Assembly: GCA_001820655.1 (NCBI GenBank)
Contig: MHQM01000019.1
Location: forward strand, 1 to 19,425
DNA length: 19,425 bases
Direction of reading: 5' to 3'
From: Candidatus Sungbacteria bacterium RIFCSPHIGHO2_02_FULL_52_23
Lineage (GTDB): Bacteria > Patescibacteriota > Minisyncoccia > Sungbacterales > HO2-52-23
In this document: positions 1 to 7,265 of the stretch, piece by piece
How positions within the stretch are numbered: the stretch's first letter is position 1
Layout: each line of letters begins with the position of its first letter
The notes under the pieces: model-generated
The model's database searches: none
The model's input: the letters and a program-made list of their open reading frames with translations, nothing else
What the model was told of the DNA's origin: nothing
Program-made: the position numbers and the translations under genes

Positions 1-2
1 GC

Positions 3-401
3 GTATATGCGGCGTGCGCGGAGCGTTTTCCCTGCGTGCGGCATTATACGAAGCTCAATGAAGACATTGTGAAAAACGAGCGGGTGCCGGACGAGACATA
101 CGCGCTTCGTATGCGGGGCGGGCGCGAGAGCGACAAGGAGCTTGCTGATTTTTCCGCGGACGATCTGCGGGAGAAAAAAATCATGAGCGCGACACTTCTT
201 GAATATCTGCTCTACCAGCTCAAGTACTTTAATGAGACCGGAGAGCTTCTTGATGCGAAGCATATAACTCTATGCGCCGGCTCGCGCTACAAAGATGGCC
301 GGGTGCCGACGGCCATAAGTCATCGCGGAGAGCTGAAAATCCACTGGTGCGCGCCGCACGAGAAAAATCCGCGCCTGCGCGCGAGAGAAGTGCATGTATA
401 G
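3..401 (+). CDS. 3' end of an unrecognised protein (5' end outside window)
   Basis: The frame is open from the first bases of the window to the TAG at 399-401, so this is the C-terminal part (about 132 residues) of a longer gene. A GTG at 36 is possible, but the frame upstream is also open, so I treat the gene as truncated by the window edge. The peptide is charged and soluble-looking, with no membrane segment. It contains the stretches YALRMRGGRESDKE and LEYLLYQLKYFNETGELLD and ends in a basic tail. I do not recognise the family. The hairpin element at 409 begins only 7 bases after the stop. The downstream operon is glycan-related, but nothing in the peptide itself says the same of this gene. 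Confidence 0.6.
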   Translation, partial: VYAACAERFPCVRHYTKLNEDIVKNERVPDETYALRMRGGRESDKELADFSADDLREKKIMSATLLEYLLYQLKYFNETGELLDAKHITLCAGSRYKDGRVPTAISHRGELKIHWCAPHEKNPRLRAREVHV

Positions 402-408
402 ACCTCAT

Positions 409-573
409 AGAAACTGTCTAAAAAGCCCCTCTCCTGCTACAAGTGCATGGTTTTGCACGGTACTGCGTCAGTCCTCCTCAACGTATATTCTCCATATACG
501 TCTTCGTCGTCCTTCCTTGTCCCGCACAAAACCATGCACTTTCGCGACGAAGAAGACTTTTTAGACAGTTTCT
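409..573 (+). repeat. Long three-helix inverted-repeat element A
   Basis: The outer helix is 17 bp and perfect (409-425 with 557-573). The middle helix is 15 bp (441-455 with 527-541). The central hairpin is 8 bp (481-488 with 494-501, loop 489-493). Four unpaired blocks lie between the helices: 427-438, 466-479, 502-516 and 542-556. All four recur exactly in the element at 14522-14683, where the helices have different sequences. Part of block 3 (502-509) is also complementary to part of block 4 (545-552), so an alternative fold exists. The element ends 18 bases before the ATG at 592, and that gene has no clear Shine-Dalgarno. It could be a mobile DNA hairpin or a structured 5' leader. The structure is seen directly; the function is unknown. 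Confidence 0.9.
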
Positions 574-591
574 TACACATTTATCTGCGCT

Positions 592-1416
592 ATGAAAAAG
601 ACGACACACAACTCATTATTTGATCTCACCGGCGAAGTTGCCGTAGTGATCGGCGGGACCGGAATGCTCGGGAGCGCTATTGTCCGGGGATTGGCGGATG
701 CCGGAGCGGCTGTGGCGGTTGTGGGGCGGCATCAGGAGCGCGGGGAGCAATGTGTGAAGGCCGTTGCGGCAAGGGGAGGGAATGCGGAGTTTTTCTCGGC
801 TGATGCCGTATCGCGCGAGTCGCTTCGAGCGGCGCGGCTCGCCATTGAAAAGAAGTTCGGAGTCGCATCGGTTTTGGTCAATGCGGCGGGAGGCAATGAC
901 CCCATGGTTGTGGCTTCACCGGATCATCCGTTTGAATCCATCACGTTTCCCGACTGGCAAAAACATTTTGAGCTCAATGTCGGCGGAGGCATTCTCTTGC
1001 CCTGTCAGGAGTTCGGTCCTGCGATGTGCGGACGCGGCCGGGGCAGTATCATCAATATCGCCAGCGTCACGGGGCATATTCCGGTTCCGCGGATGGTTGC
1101 GTATTCCGCGTCCAAGTCCGTCATTTTGAATCTTACGAAATACCTTGCCCGCGAGTGGGCGGGCAAGGGAGTGCGGGTCAACAGTATTACACCCGGCTGG
1201 ATTCCGGCAGAATACAACCGTCGTCTCCTGATCAATGAAGACGGCGCTCCGGGAGCGCGGGCTGAAGCTATTTTCCGGCATACGCCTATGGGGCGCTTCG
1301 GCGAGCCGGATGAGCTTGCGGGTGCTACTGTTTTTCTCGCGAGTCCACATGCGAGCGGTTTTGTGACGGGCATAGATATTCCGGTAGACGGGGGGTTTTT
1401 GGCGCAGACGATATGA
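592..1416 (+). CDS. SDR-family NAD(P)-dependent oxidoreductase
   Basis: A 274-residue classical short-chain dehydrogenase, the usual length for the family. The N-terminal Rossmann motif is GGTGMLGS (about residues 21-28). It is followed by the NAAGG cofactor-site motif, the IINIAS strand with the catalytic Ser region, and the catalytic YSASK with Tyr171 and Lys175. A late GRFGEP...LASPHASGFVTG...VDGG segment is typical of gluconate/mannonate-type SDRs. It should oxidise or reduce a sugar or sugar-acid hydroxyl in the cytosol, but the substrate cannot be read from sequence. It is the first gene of a tight operon; its TGA overlaps the ATG at 1413. No Shine-Dalgarno is visible, and the start was chosen because it places the Rossmann strand about 12 residues in. 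The family call is firm. Confidence 0.9.
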   Translation: MKKTTHNSLFDLTGEVAVVIGGTGMLGSAIVRGLADAGAAVAVVGRHQERGEQCVKAVAARGGNAEFFSADAVSRESLRAARLAIEKKFGVASVLVNAAGGNDPMVVASPDHPFESITFPDWQKHFELNVGGGILLPCQEFGPAMCGRGRGSIINIASVTGHIPVPRMVAYSASKSVILNLTKYLAREWAGKGVRVNSITPGWIPAEYNRRLLINEDGAPGARAEAIFRHTPMGRFGEPDELAGATVFLASPHASGFVTGIDIPVDGGFLAQTI

Positions 1417-2645
1417 CTAGAACCCATCTCAAAATTCGCTTTCACGGGCGAGATACGGGATTTTTGAGGCGAGGCGATGCGGCGGACGCCGAGCCGTATC
1501 GGGGATACGGCGAGGCAGAGCCGCAAGCCGCAGCCAAAAATCCCGTATCGGAGCCGAAATGGAATTTTGAGATGGGTTCTGAAAAAGTTCTTATCACCGG
1601 CGGACTTGGGTATCTGGGAAGCGTTATTGCGCCGCACCTTGGCCGCAACGGCTGTGATGTCACGATTCTGGACACGGGTTTTTTCAAAGATGCGATCCTG
1701 ACGCCGCCTCCCGCCGTGAAGACTGTTTTCAAAGACGCGAGGGATATCAATGAGAGTGATGTGAAGGGGATAGATGCGGTTCTGCATCTGGCGGGGGTAT
1801 CAAATGATCCTTTCGGGAATCTCTCGGCGGAGAAGATCTATGATCCGACCCGCCGGTATGCCCGAGATATTGCGGTCCTGTGTAAAAAGCAGGGCGTCCG
1901 TTTTATTTTTGCATCCAGCTGTTCGGTATACGGTAAGGGAAGCGGGGATGCGCCGCTCAATGAAGATTCGCCTGCAGCACCGCAAACGCCCTATTCGGTG
2001 AACAAGCTGCAGATTGAGGAGGATCTGCGGGATCTTGCGGATGAGACGTTTTCTCCCGTTGCACTCCGTTTTGCCACCGCCTTCGGTTTGTCGCCTCGGA
2101 TGCGTTTTGACATCGTGGTCAACATGCTTGCAGGCATGGCTACGACCGAGAAAAAGATCATACTCAATTCGGACGGTCAGGCGTGGAGGCCGCATGTGCA
2201 CGTAGATGATATCGCCGAGTCGGTTCTCCGTGCGCTACGTACTCCGTATCGCAAGGGCGACCTTTTGACCTTGAACGTAGGGAGAGAAGATAATAATATG
2301 AAGATCATTGATATCGCCGCGCTAGTCGCCGAAGAATGCGGGGGTATTCCGGTTTCTTTTATGACGGGAACTTCGGAAGGCAATGAGCTGATAAAAAATA
2401 AAATGATCGGCGTAAGCGGTCAGGATACCCGTTCGTACCGAGTCTCGTTTACGAAAGTTAAAGAATATTTTCCGGAGTTTGAATGCGCGTTTTCCATCCG
2501 AGCGGGCGTGCGCGCTATGCTTGCGCGATTCAGGGAGATGAAGTTTGACCGCGCGGTATTCAAGGACCCGAAGTTCTACCGTCTGCAGACGATTGACGCG
2601 CTGTTTCGGGAGGGAAAGATTGACGACGAATTGAGGTGGAAATAA
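1413..2645 (+). CDS. NAD-dependent epimerase/dehydratase with an in-frame palindromic insertion at its start
   Basis: Extended SDR likely acting on a nucleotide sugar. Numbered from the internal ATG at 1572, it has the GGLGYLGS NAD-binding loop (residues 10-17), the HLAGVSND strand, the SSCSVYG catalytic-Ser strand, YSVNK with Tyr141 and Lys145, and the HVHVDDIA substrate-side motif. Two starts are possible. ATG 1413 overlaps the SDR stop (ATGA) and reads straight through hairpin element 1419-1580 without a stop. ATG 1572 lies in the right arm of that element. Deleting the 162-nt element leaves ATG-ACT-GAA-AAA, giving MTEKVLITGG, an ideal start for this fold, so I infer that the element entered an existing gene after codon 2. 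The specific sugar is unknown. It lies between an SDR and an aldo/keto reductase, suggesting sequential sugar modification. Confidence 0.88.
   Translation: MTRTHLKIRFHGRDTGFLRRGDAADAEPYRGYGEAEPQAAAKNPVSEPKWNFEMGSEKVLITGGLGYLGSVIAPHLGRNGCDVTILDTGFFKDAILTPPPAVKTVFKDARDINESDVKGIDAVLHLAGVSNDPFGNLSAEKIYDPTRRYARDIAVLCKKQGVRFIFASSCSVYGKGSGDAPLNEDSPAAPQTPYSVNKLQIEEDLRDLADETFSPVALRFATAFGLSPRMRFDIVVNMLAGMATTEKKIILNSDGQAWRPHVHVDDIAESVLRALRTPYRKGDLLTLNVGREDNNMKIIDIAALVAEECGGIPVSFMTGTSEGNELIKNKMIGVSGQDTRSYRVSFTKVKEYFPEFECAFSIRAGVRAMLARFREMKFDRAVFKDPKFYRLQTIDALFREGKIDDELRWK
1419..1580 (+). repeat. In-frame three-helix inverted-repeat element C
   Basis: The outer helix is 19 bp and perfect (1419-1437 with 1562-1580; the arm begins AGAACCCATCTC). 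The middle helix is 15 bp (1452-1466 with 1535-1549). The central hairpin is 8 bp (1493-1500 with 1504-1511). The layout matches elements A and B, and the ends are AGA...TCT as in those, but the linker blocks differ, so this is a separate subfamily. The length is exactly 162 nt (54 codons), and it is open in the frame of the epimerase. It resembles, in concept, the palindromic elements of Rickettsia that insert within protein genes. Confidence 0.9.
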
Positions 2646-2656
2646 AGGTTCCATGC

Positions 2657-3538
2657 ATGCAGTATAGAATATTGGGAAAAACAGGACTTTCCGTCTCCGC
2701 AATCGGGATTGAATCCCATCAGTGGAGCGGCAGAGGCGGTATCTACTTCAGTCGGGAAGATGTGGCGGCCATATTGTCGCGGGCTTACGATCTTGGCATC
2801 AATTTCATTGATACGGGCGAATGCTATTTATATCATGGCTCCGAACGCCTGATTGGCGAGGCTTTAGGTACGCTACGGGGGAACTTCGTCATTGCAACAA
2901 AATTCGGCCATACGATCAGAGAAGGACAGGTCGCGGAGGGGTGGGAGGGGCGTATCGTGGAAAAAGAGCTTGAGACTTCTCTCAAGGCTCTCCGGACCGA
3001 TTATATTGATCTGTACCAGATTCACATCGCGGCACCCGCCGACGGCAAGAATTTTCTTGCACGCATGGGCGAGATACATGAAGTTCTTGTGGCCGCTCTC
3101 AAGGCGGGTAAGATACGCTTTGTGGGAATATGTCTCGGGGACAATATGCTTTTTGATGAGAATGCCCGGATTTTATCCCGTGCTCTTGTAGCACTTCCTC
3201 TTTCGGCGGTCCAGACCGTCTATAACCGTCTTGATCGCGAGGCCGAGAAAAAGATCATCCCTCTGGCCATCCGAGAAAATCTTGGGGTTATCGCACGGCT
3301 CCCGCTGGCAAAAGGTTATTTGAGCAGTCGTTTCAAGCCGCCGGAAGAATACGGCAATCGCAAGCGCCTTGCGACGGCCGCAAAAGTCAAAGCCCGCGAA
3401 GTGCCCGAAGGTGCTGATCTGGCGGAATGGGCTATTGGATGGTGTTTGCGCCGGGAAGAAGTCGCCACAGTCGTGCCGGGTTGCGGAGCTTTGGCGCATC
3501 TAACATCAAGCGTACGGGCGCTCCAGCACATTCTATGA
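2657..3538 (+). CDS. Aldo/keto reductase family protein
   Basis: A 293-residue TIM-barrel oxidoreductase that would reduce or oxidise a carbonyl using NADP(H). The family tetrad is visible: Asp52 and Tyr57 in IDTGECYLYHGSE, Lys82 in IATKFG and His123 in YIDLYQIH. The start MQYRILGKTGLSVSAIG is typical, and an AAAGG sequence at 2644-2648 is well spaced for ATG 2657. An upstream GTG at 2636 would only add a non-conserved extension. It follows the epimerase by 11 bases, and its TGA overlaps the ATG of the glycosyltransferase, so it is co-transcribed and probably tailors the same sugar. Similar aldo/keto reductases are common in polysaccharide loci. The substrate is not determinable. Confidence 0.9.
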   Translation: MQYRILGKTGLSVSAIGIESHQWSGRGGIYFSREDVAAILSRAYDLGINFIDTGECYLYHGSERLIGEALGTLRGNFVIATKFGHTIREGQVAEGWEGRIVEKELETSLKALRTDYIDLYQIHIAAPADGKNFLARMGEIHEVLVAALKAGKIRFVGICLGDNMLFDENARILSRALVALPLSAVQTVYNRLDREAEKKIIPLAIRENLGVIARLPLAKGYLSSRFKPPEEYGNRKRLATAAKVKAREVPEGADLAEWAIGWCLRREEVATVVPGCGALAHLTSSVRALQHIL

Positions 3539-4674
3539 TGAGAAGTTCTTCTGCCCAACCAAGTTCGAAAAATCCGTTGGTATCAATCGGATTGCCCACG
3601 CGCAACCGCGCGCATCTCCTCAAAGAGGCTCTGGAATCGCTTCTCGGTCAGACGTATCGGAATATTGAGTATATCGTTTCCGATAACGCTTCCACCGACG
3701 GTACTGCGGAGCTCCTGCATGACTATGCGGCGCGGGATCCGCGCATCCGTTATATCCGTCAGGATACGGATATCAACGGCATGGAAAATCATGAATTTGT
3801 CCTGCGGAAAGCGCAGGGTGAATATTTTATGTGGGCTTCGGATGACGATTGGTGGCACCCGCGATTTGTAGAGACACTGGTGGATGTTTTGGAGAAAAAT
3901 CCTTCCTATGGCGTGGCAATGAGCTACTACTATAAACATTTTATCAACCGCGGCGAGGCCTTTACCAAGGAAGTGAGGCATAATTTTACGCCCTTAACTC
4001 ATCAGCAGCTATACCGCAAATATTTGCGCGGCCGCGCGACTCCGATTTTTTTCTTCGGCCTGTACCGTACGCGTATCCTCCGGCAAATTTTCATACGCAA
4101 GACTCCCCGGTGGTTTAATGGCCTGCTCCTGACTTTTTGTGAAGTGGCGTTGGCTACGCGGAGCTACTCCGTGCCGGAATTTCTGCACCGGCAACTGCAG
4201 GACACCCGTCTTCATATCGTGCGCCACCCTACCAATCCATACACTATCGGCGAGCTGAAACCTTTTGCCGTCACCCATGCGATGCTTATGGTTCCGTGGT
4301 GGCTGTTTACGTCTCCGGCGATTCCCTTGAGGCGGAAGCATCTGATCTTTGGACCATGGCTCTGGCGCAGCTGGCTCTATAAGAGAAAAATGGCCCGCGA
4401 GATATGGCGCTTTGTGCGGTATGTCATACTTCCTTTTAATGACGGGAAGATGAACTTGGACGCGTTATTGGATGAGTGGCTTACTGTAGTCAATTATAGT
4501 GTTTTGGCGCATACGCTATTTCTCATCAAGCGATGCGCTCTAAAAGATCGGCAAGCAGTTCTTGGCTACATCCGCGACCGCAAGCAGACTTTTGAAAAGC
4601 AGACCGCGGATCCCTTGAGCAAGGATCAGATAACCAAGCTGGATTTTTTGGAAGCGCAATTGAAGAATGGTTGA
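3535..4674 (+). CDS. Glycosyltransferase family 2 protein
   Basis: A 379-residue GT-A enzyme. It has the nucleotide-binding start VSIGLPTRNRAHLL, the DNASTDGT motif, and WASDDDWW with Asp103-105 supplying the metal-binding DXD. The C-terminal half is rich in aromatic and basic residues and has hydrophobic stretches (about residues 245-290, including MLMVPWWLF) that may dock it to the membrane. It should transfer a sugar from a nucleotide donor to an envelope glycan or lipid-linked acceptor on the cytoplasmic face. The start at 3535 is set by the ATGA overlap with the aldo/keto reductase; 3538 is an equally good second ATG. The last gene of the 592-4674 operon, it is followed by a strong hairpin at 4686. 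Confidence 0.9.
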   Translation: MMRSSSAQPSSKNPLVSIGLPTRNRAHLLKEALESLLGQTYRNIEYIVSDNASTDGTAELLHDYAARDPRIRYIRQDTDINGMENHEFVLRKAQGEYFMWASDDDWWHPRFVETLVDVLEKNPSYGVAMSYYYKHFINRGEAFTKEVRHNFTPLTHQQLYRKYLRGRATPIFFFGLYRTRILRQIFIRKTPRWFNGLLLTFCEVALATRSYSVPEFLHRQLQDTRLHIVRHPTNPYTIGELKPFAVTHAMLMVPWWLFTSPAIPLRRKHLIFGPWLWRSWLYKRKMAREIWRFVRYVILPFNDGKMNLDALLDEWLTVVNYSVLAHTLFLIKRCALKDRQAVLGYIRDRKQTFEKQTADPLSKDQITKLDFLEAQLKNG

Positions 4675-4685
4675 AAAATAATTTA

Positions 4686-4711
4686 CAGCGCGGCCTTTGA
4701 CGGCCGCGCTG
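4686..4711 (+). terminator. GC-rich hairpin after the glycosyltransferase operon
   Basis: A perfect 10-bp stem (4686-4695 with 4702-4711) has a 6-nt loop and lies 12 bases after the stop. It lacks a real T-tract (ATTCGTGCT follows), so it may be a weak intrinsic terminator or an RNA-stabilising hairpin. Confidence 0.55.
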
Positions 4712-4770
4712 ATTCGTGCTACAGAAGCAGAGCCGTTGTACCTTGATTTTGTATAGTGACCATACATCAC

Positions 4771-4776
4771 GGAGGG
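4771..4776 (+). promoter_or_regulatory. Strong Shine-Dalgarno that sets the start at GTG 4783
   Basis: GGAGGG is followed by 6 bases and then GTG at 4783. The upstream in-frame GTG at 4756 has no such site. A TATAGT -10-like hexamer lies at 4752-4757, overlapping that upstream GTG, with no convincing -35, which also favours the downstream start. Confidence 0.65.
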
Positions 4777-4782
4777 ATTCAC

Positions 4783-5838
4783 GTGTTTGAACCTAATGTT
4801 CACAGCAAGTGGCAGGTTGGATGGAAGGCAGTATCGCCACAATGCTTTGGGGAAGTATGCACCGTACTGGGGGAGGGTTACAGTACTTATGAGGTGCAAT
4901 CGGTTATGCAAATTGACGAATGGGAGCACGCGAGCAACAACTATCGCGTGCAGTACGGGATGGACGGATTGACTCATGAGGTACTCCTTCGTCGTCACAT
5001 TCTGCAGGACTCCGGCAGTATTCGAGCGAGCACTACGCTGATCCGACATCTTCGTCACCATAGGATACCTTGTCCGGCCGTGCTCCTCGCCGATGGTGGT
5101 TTGCGTTTCGTAGAGCATGGCGGGTATAACTGGCAGATGTTTGAGTTTGTCCACGGTGATCACTTCCGAGGTGAAGAAAGTGAATTAACTCAAGCCGCGA
5201 CTCTGATTGCCAAGATGCACCATGTGTTTGACACGATTTCGCCTCAGCGGTGGAACATCGTGGGTATTAACGAGGCGATTGGGCCTTTGGATCAAGCATG
5301 TTGGGGTGCGATTCATGAGCTTGGGGGAGTGAATGACTTTGAACGTTTCGTGATCGTACAGCGGGCTTTCATACACGAGTATGTTGGGCGGGCATCCGAT
5401 GCTTTGCGGCGGGTTGCGTTCAAGGAGGATCTGATTCATGGCGACTTGCACCCGCAAAATTTTCTTTTTCCCGAGTGCTCTCCATGTGTGATTCTGGATT
5501 TCGGGAATGCATGTTTTGCGGACTACCGTTACGACATCGCGATGGCTCTGCATCGTCTCGTGCGCCAATACATCGTACATCAGGCGAGGCCCTGGCGGGA
5601 TAGTATCTTGGCAGGTGTCGCAACTTTTCTGGGAGCGTATCGGACTATCAACCCCTCGGTGGAGCAGGATGTCCGGTTACTGCCGAAGTTTATGAGTGCT
5701 ATGTTATTTCGTAAGATGGCGCATAATCTTGGGCTCTATCGGAAAGGAGCGCGCAGTTGGGAAAGTTGTCTCTCGCAGTGGCAGAGATTCTTTGGGTTCC
5801 TTGATGAAGTGGATGCATTTCAAACAGTGATGTCCTGA
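4783..5838 (+). CDS. APH-fold phosphotransferase (aminoglycoside/sugar kinase-like)
   Basis: A 351-residue protein-kinase-like phosphotransferase. The catalytic loop HGDLHPQN (residues 219-226) and the metal-binding LDFGNA (Asp239) are intact, and an N-lobe with a LLRRHI stretch precedes them. The APH fold includes antibiotic kinases but also N-acetylhexosamine 1-kinase, homoserine kinase and methylthioribose kinase. In this locus a sugar or amino-sugar kinase is more likely than a resistance enzyme (inference). The gene lies 16 nt before ATG 5858 of a P-loop kinase, and hairpins flank the pair, so the two form their own unit. Unlike the neighbouring glycan genes, it has a strong Shine-Dalgarno. 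The exact substrate is unknown. Confidence 0.85.
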   Translation: MFEPNVHSKWQVGWKAVSPQCFGEVCTVLGEGYSTYEVQSVMQIDEWEHASNNYRVQYGMDGLTHEVLLRRHILQDSGSIRASTTLIRHLRHHRIPCPAVLLADGGLRFVEHGGYNWQMFEFVHGDHFRGEESELTQAATLIAKMHHVFDTISPQRWNIVGINEAIGPLDQACWGAIHELGGVNDFERFVIVQRAFIHEYVGRASDALRRVAFKEDLIHGDLHPQNFLFPECSPCVILDFGNACFADYRYDIAMALHRLVRQYIVHQARPWRDSILAGVATFLGAYRTINPSVEQDVRLLPKFMSAMLFRKMAHNLGLYRKGARSWESCLSQWQRFFGFLDEVDAFQTVMS

Positions 5839-5857
5839 ACAAGAAAGGTGATAAGTG

Positions 5858-6427
5858 ATGGTAGTTCTACTGAAACCTTGCGTAGTGGTGTTGTCGGGGA
5901 TGCCATTGATGGGCAAGAGCGCGCTTGCGGGAGAACTGGTCAAGATGACGAACTTGGTTCACGTTGATGTTGACGAGTTGCGTCAGCTTCTGTTTCCGAA
6001 TCCACAAAGGCTCTTGTTTAAGTCGGAAACGGAATTCGCTCTCATGGAAAGTTGCTACGAGCTTTTGACGAAGAATGCCGAATGGGTAGTTGAACATTTG
6101 AGAATGCCGGTGTGTATTACAGGTACGTTTTCTCGGAAGGAATTTAAAGAGCCGTTGAAAAGGATGTGGGACATCCTTACTCCTGGTTTTCCGGTTGGAG
6201 TTTTTCTTCTGACTGCGTCGGATGGGAAGATTGAGCAACGGATTGAGCGGCGGCGGCGTGAGGGGAGTCCGTCTAACATTGATACCATGGAGAAATTTCT
6301 CTGGGCGAAAGGATTTTTCCAGCCCATAGAATTTGCTCCGGTAGTGACGATCGATACCAGCGGTAGATATCCGATGCAGTGTGCCGGAGAGGTGATGGAG
6401 TATCTGTCTGATCTATGCGTTTGGTGA
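5858..6427 (+). CDS. Small P-loop kinase / AAA-type ATPase
   Basis: A 189-residue P-loop NTPase. The Walker A sequence is SGMPLMGKSAL with Lys20 and Ser21, and a VDVDEL segment follows in the position of the acceptor-side acidic motif. The later ERRRREGSPSN region resembles the lid of small-molecule kinases such as gluconate, chloramphenicol or shikimate kinase relatives. It probably phosphorylates a small molecule in the cytosol. The start at 5858 is preceded by AGAAAGG at 5842-5848; a GTG at 5855 directly abuts it. It sits behind an APH-fold kinase in a two-gene unit, hinting at two successive phosphorylations or a shared pathway. The hairpin at 6444 follows. The family call is good; the substrate is unknown. 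Confidence 0.78.
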   Translation: MVVLLKPCVVVLSGMPLMGKSALAGELVKMTNLVHVDVDELRQLLFPNPQRLLFKSETEFALMESCYELLTKNAEWVVEHLRMPVCITGTFSRKEFKEPLKRMWDILTPGFPVGVFLLTASDGKIEQRIERRRREGSPSNIDTMEKFLWAKGFFQPIEFAPVVTIDTSGRYPMQCAGEVMEYLSDLCVW

Positions 6428-6443
6428 CAAGTCATGTGTAGTC

Positions 6444-6470
6444 ACCCGGCGGGGTTTATCTCCGCCGGGT
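6444..6470 (+). terminator. Hairpin terminator after the kinase pair
   Basis: A 9-bp stem ACCCGGCGG with CCGCCGGGT (6444-6452 with 6462-6470) has a 9-nt loop and a short mixed tail TTCAAATT. It lies 16 bases after the stop at 6427. Confidence 0.65.
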
Positions 6471-6480
6471 TTCAAATTGC

Positions 6481-6503
6481 AGAACCCATTTGAGATGGGT
6501 TCT
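6481..6503 (+). repeat. Solo outer-stem hairpin related to element C
   Basis: Arms AGAACCCAT and ATGGGTTCT (9 bp, loop TTGAG) form a hairpin. The right 14 bases TTGAGATGGGTTCT match the right end of element C (1567-1580). It looks like an element reduced to its outer helix. It lies directly upstream of a NeuA-family gene. Confidence 0.75.
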
Positions 6504-6529
6504 TGAAAACAATGTCGTTTGCGTATAGT
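6503..6529 (+). promoter_or_regulatory. Possible promoter for the NeuA/NeuB module
   Basis: TTGAAA (6503-6508) and TATAGT (6524-6529) are good hexamers, but the spacer is only 15 nt. Transcription would start almost at the coding start, implying a very short or absent leader. The -35 begins at the last base of the hairpin at 6481-6503. Confidence 0.35.
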
Positions 6530-6538
6530 TTAAAAGGT

Positions 6539-7261
6539 ATGCATGTGCTTGGTATCATACCTGCGCGGGGGGGTTCAAAGTCTATCCCGCGTAAAAACAT
6601 AAAACTGCTTTGCGGCAAGCCCTTGATTGCGTGGTCTGTTGAGAGCGCGAAAAAGTCGCGCTTGATGACGCGTGTGATTGTATCAACCGATGATCCGGAG
6701 ATCGCGGATGTCGCAAAGAAGTATGGCGCTGGAGTGCCGTTTTTGCGGCCGTCCGAATTGGCGCAGGATATGTCTGTTGATGTGGAGTTTTTATTGCACG
6801 CGCTGAATTTTTTGCGTGAAAAGGAAAGCTATGACCCGGAGATTGTCGTGCGCCTGCCGCCGACGTCCCCCCTGCGTACTGCGGCGCATATAGACGAGGG
6901 GATTGAAAAACTGATCGCGACTCCCGATGCGGATGCGGTGCGCCCGATCTGCGAGGCTCCGAAGCATCCGTACAAGCTCTGGAAGATATCAAAAGACAAG
7001 AGATTTCTGGAACCGTTTTTGCCTGCGTCCTTTACGGGATTTGACGAGCCGCACAATATGCCGCGGCAGATGTTTCCGAAAGCATACATCCATACGGGTG
7101 CGATGGACGTGATACGCGCGCGGACGCTCTATGAGCAGAAGTCTACGTCGGGCAGAAATCTTGCGTATTTTTTTATGCCGCCGGAAGACTCGGTGAATAT
7201 TGACCACCCGATTGATTTTGAGATCGCGGAGTTTCTGATGCAGAAAAGACTCGCTAGTTAA
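6539..7261 (+). CDS. Acylneuraminate cytidylyltransferase family protein (NeuA-like)
   Basis: A 240-residue CMP-sugar synthetase of the NeuA family. It begins VLGIIPARGGSKSIPRKNIK, the CTP-binding loop signature. It continues with STDDPEIADVAKKYGA, RPSELAQD and RLPPTSPLR, all typical of the fold, and near the end NIDHPIDFEIAE gives the late acidic metal-site motif. It should join CTP to a nonulosonic acid. Start options are TTG 6503, ATG 6512, ATG 6539 and GTG 6545. I chose 6539 because relatives begin 3-5 residues before IIPARGG; AAAAGG at 6532-6537 would fit GTG 6545 best. It heads the module containing NeuB at 7836. Which sugar acid it uses is unknown, and a second family member lies at 14954. 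Confidence 0.9.
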   Translation: MHVLGIIPARGGSKSIPRKNIKLLCGKPLIAWSVESAKKSRLMTRVIVSTDDPEIADVAKKYGAGVPFLRPSELAQDMSVDVEFLLHALNFLREKESYDPEIVVRLPPTSPLRTAAHIDEGIEKLIATPDADAVRPICEAPKHPYKLWKISKDKRFLEPFLPASFTGFDEPHNMPRQMFPKAYIHTGAMDVIRARTLYEQKSTSGRNLAYFFMPPEDSVNIDHPIDFEIAEFLMQKRLAS

Positions 7262-7265
7262 AGTA

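Noticed and set aside
1005..1787. Minus-strand open frame of 260 codons across the SDR, element C and epimerase start
   Set aside because: It is antisense to two well-supported genes and passes through the palindrome; its translation has no recognisable motif.
4783..5838. Aminoglycoside resistance gene
   Set aside because: The APH fold alone does not imply resistance; the context is sugar metabolism and there is no sign of a resistance island.
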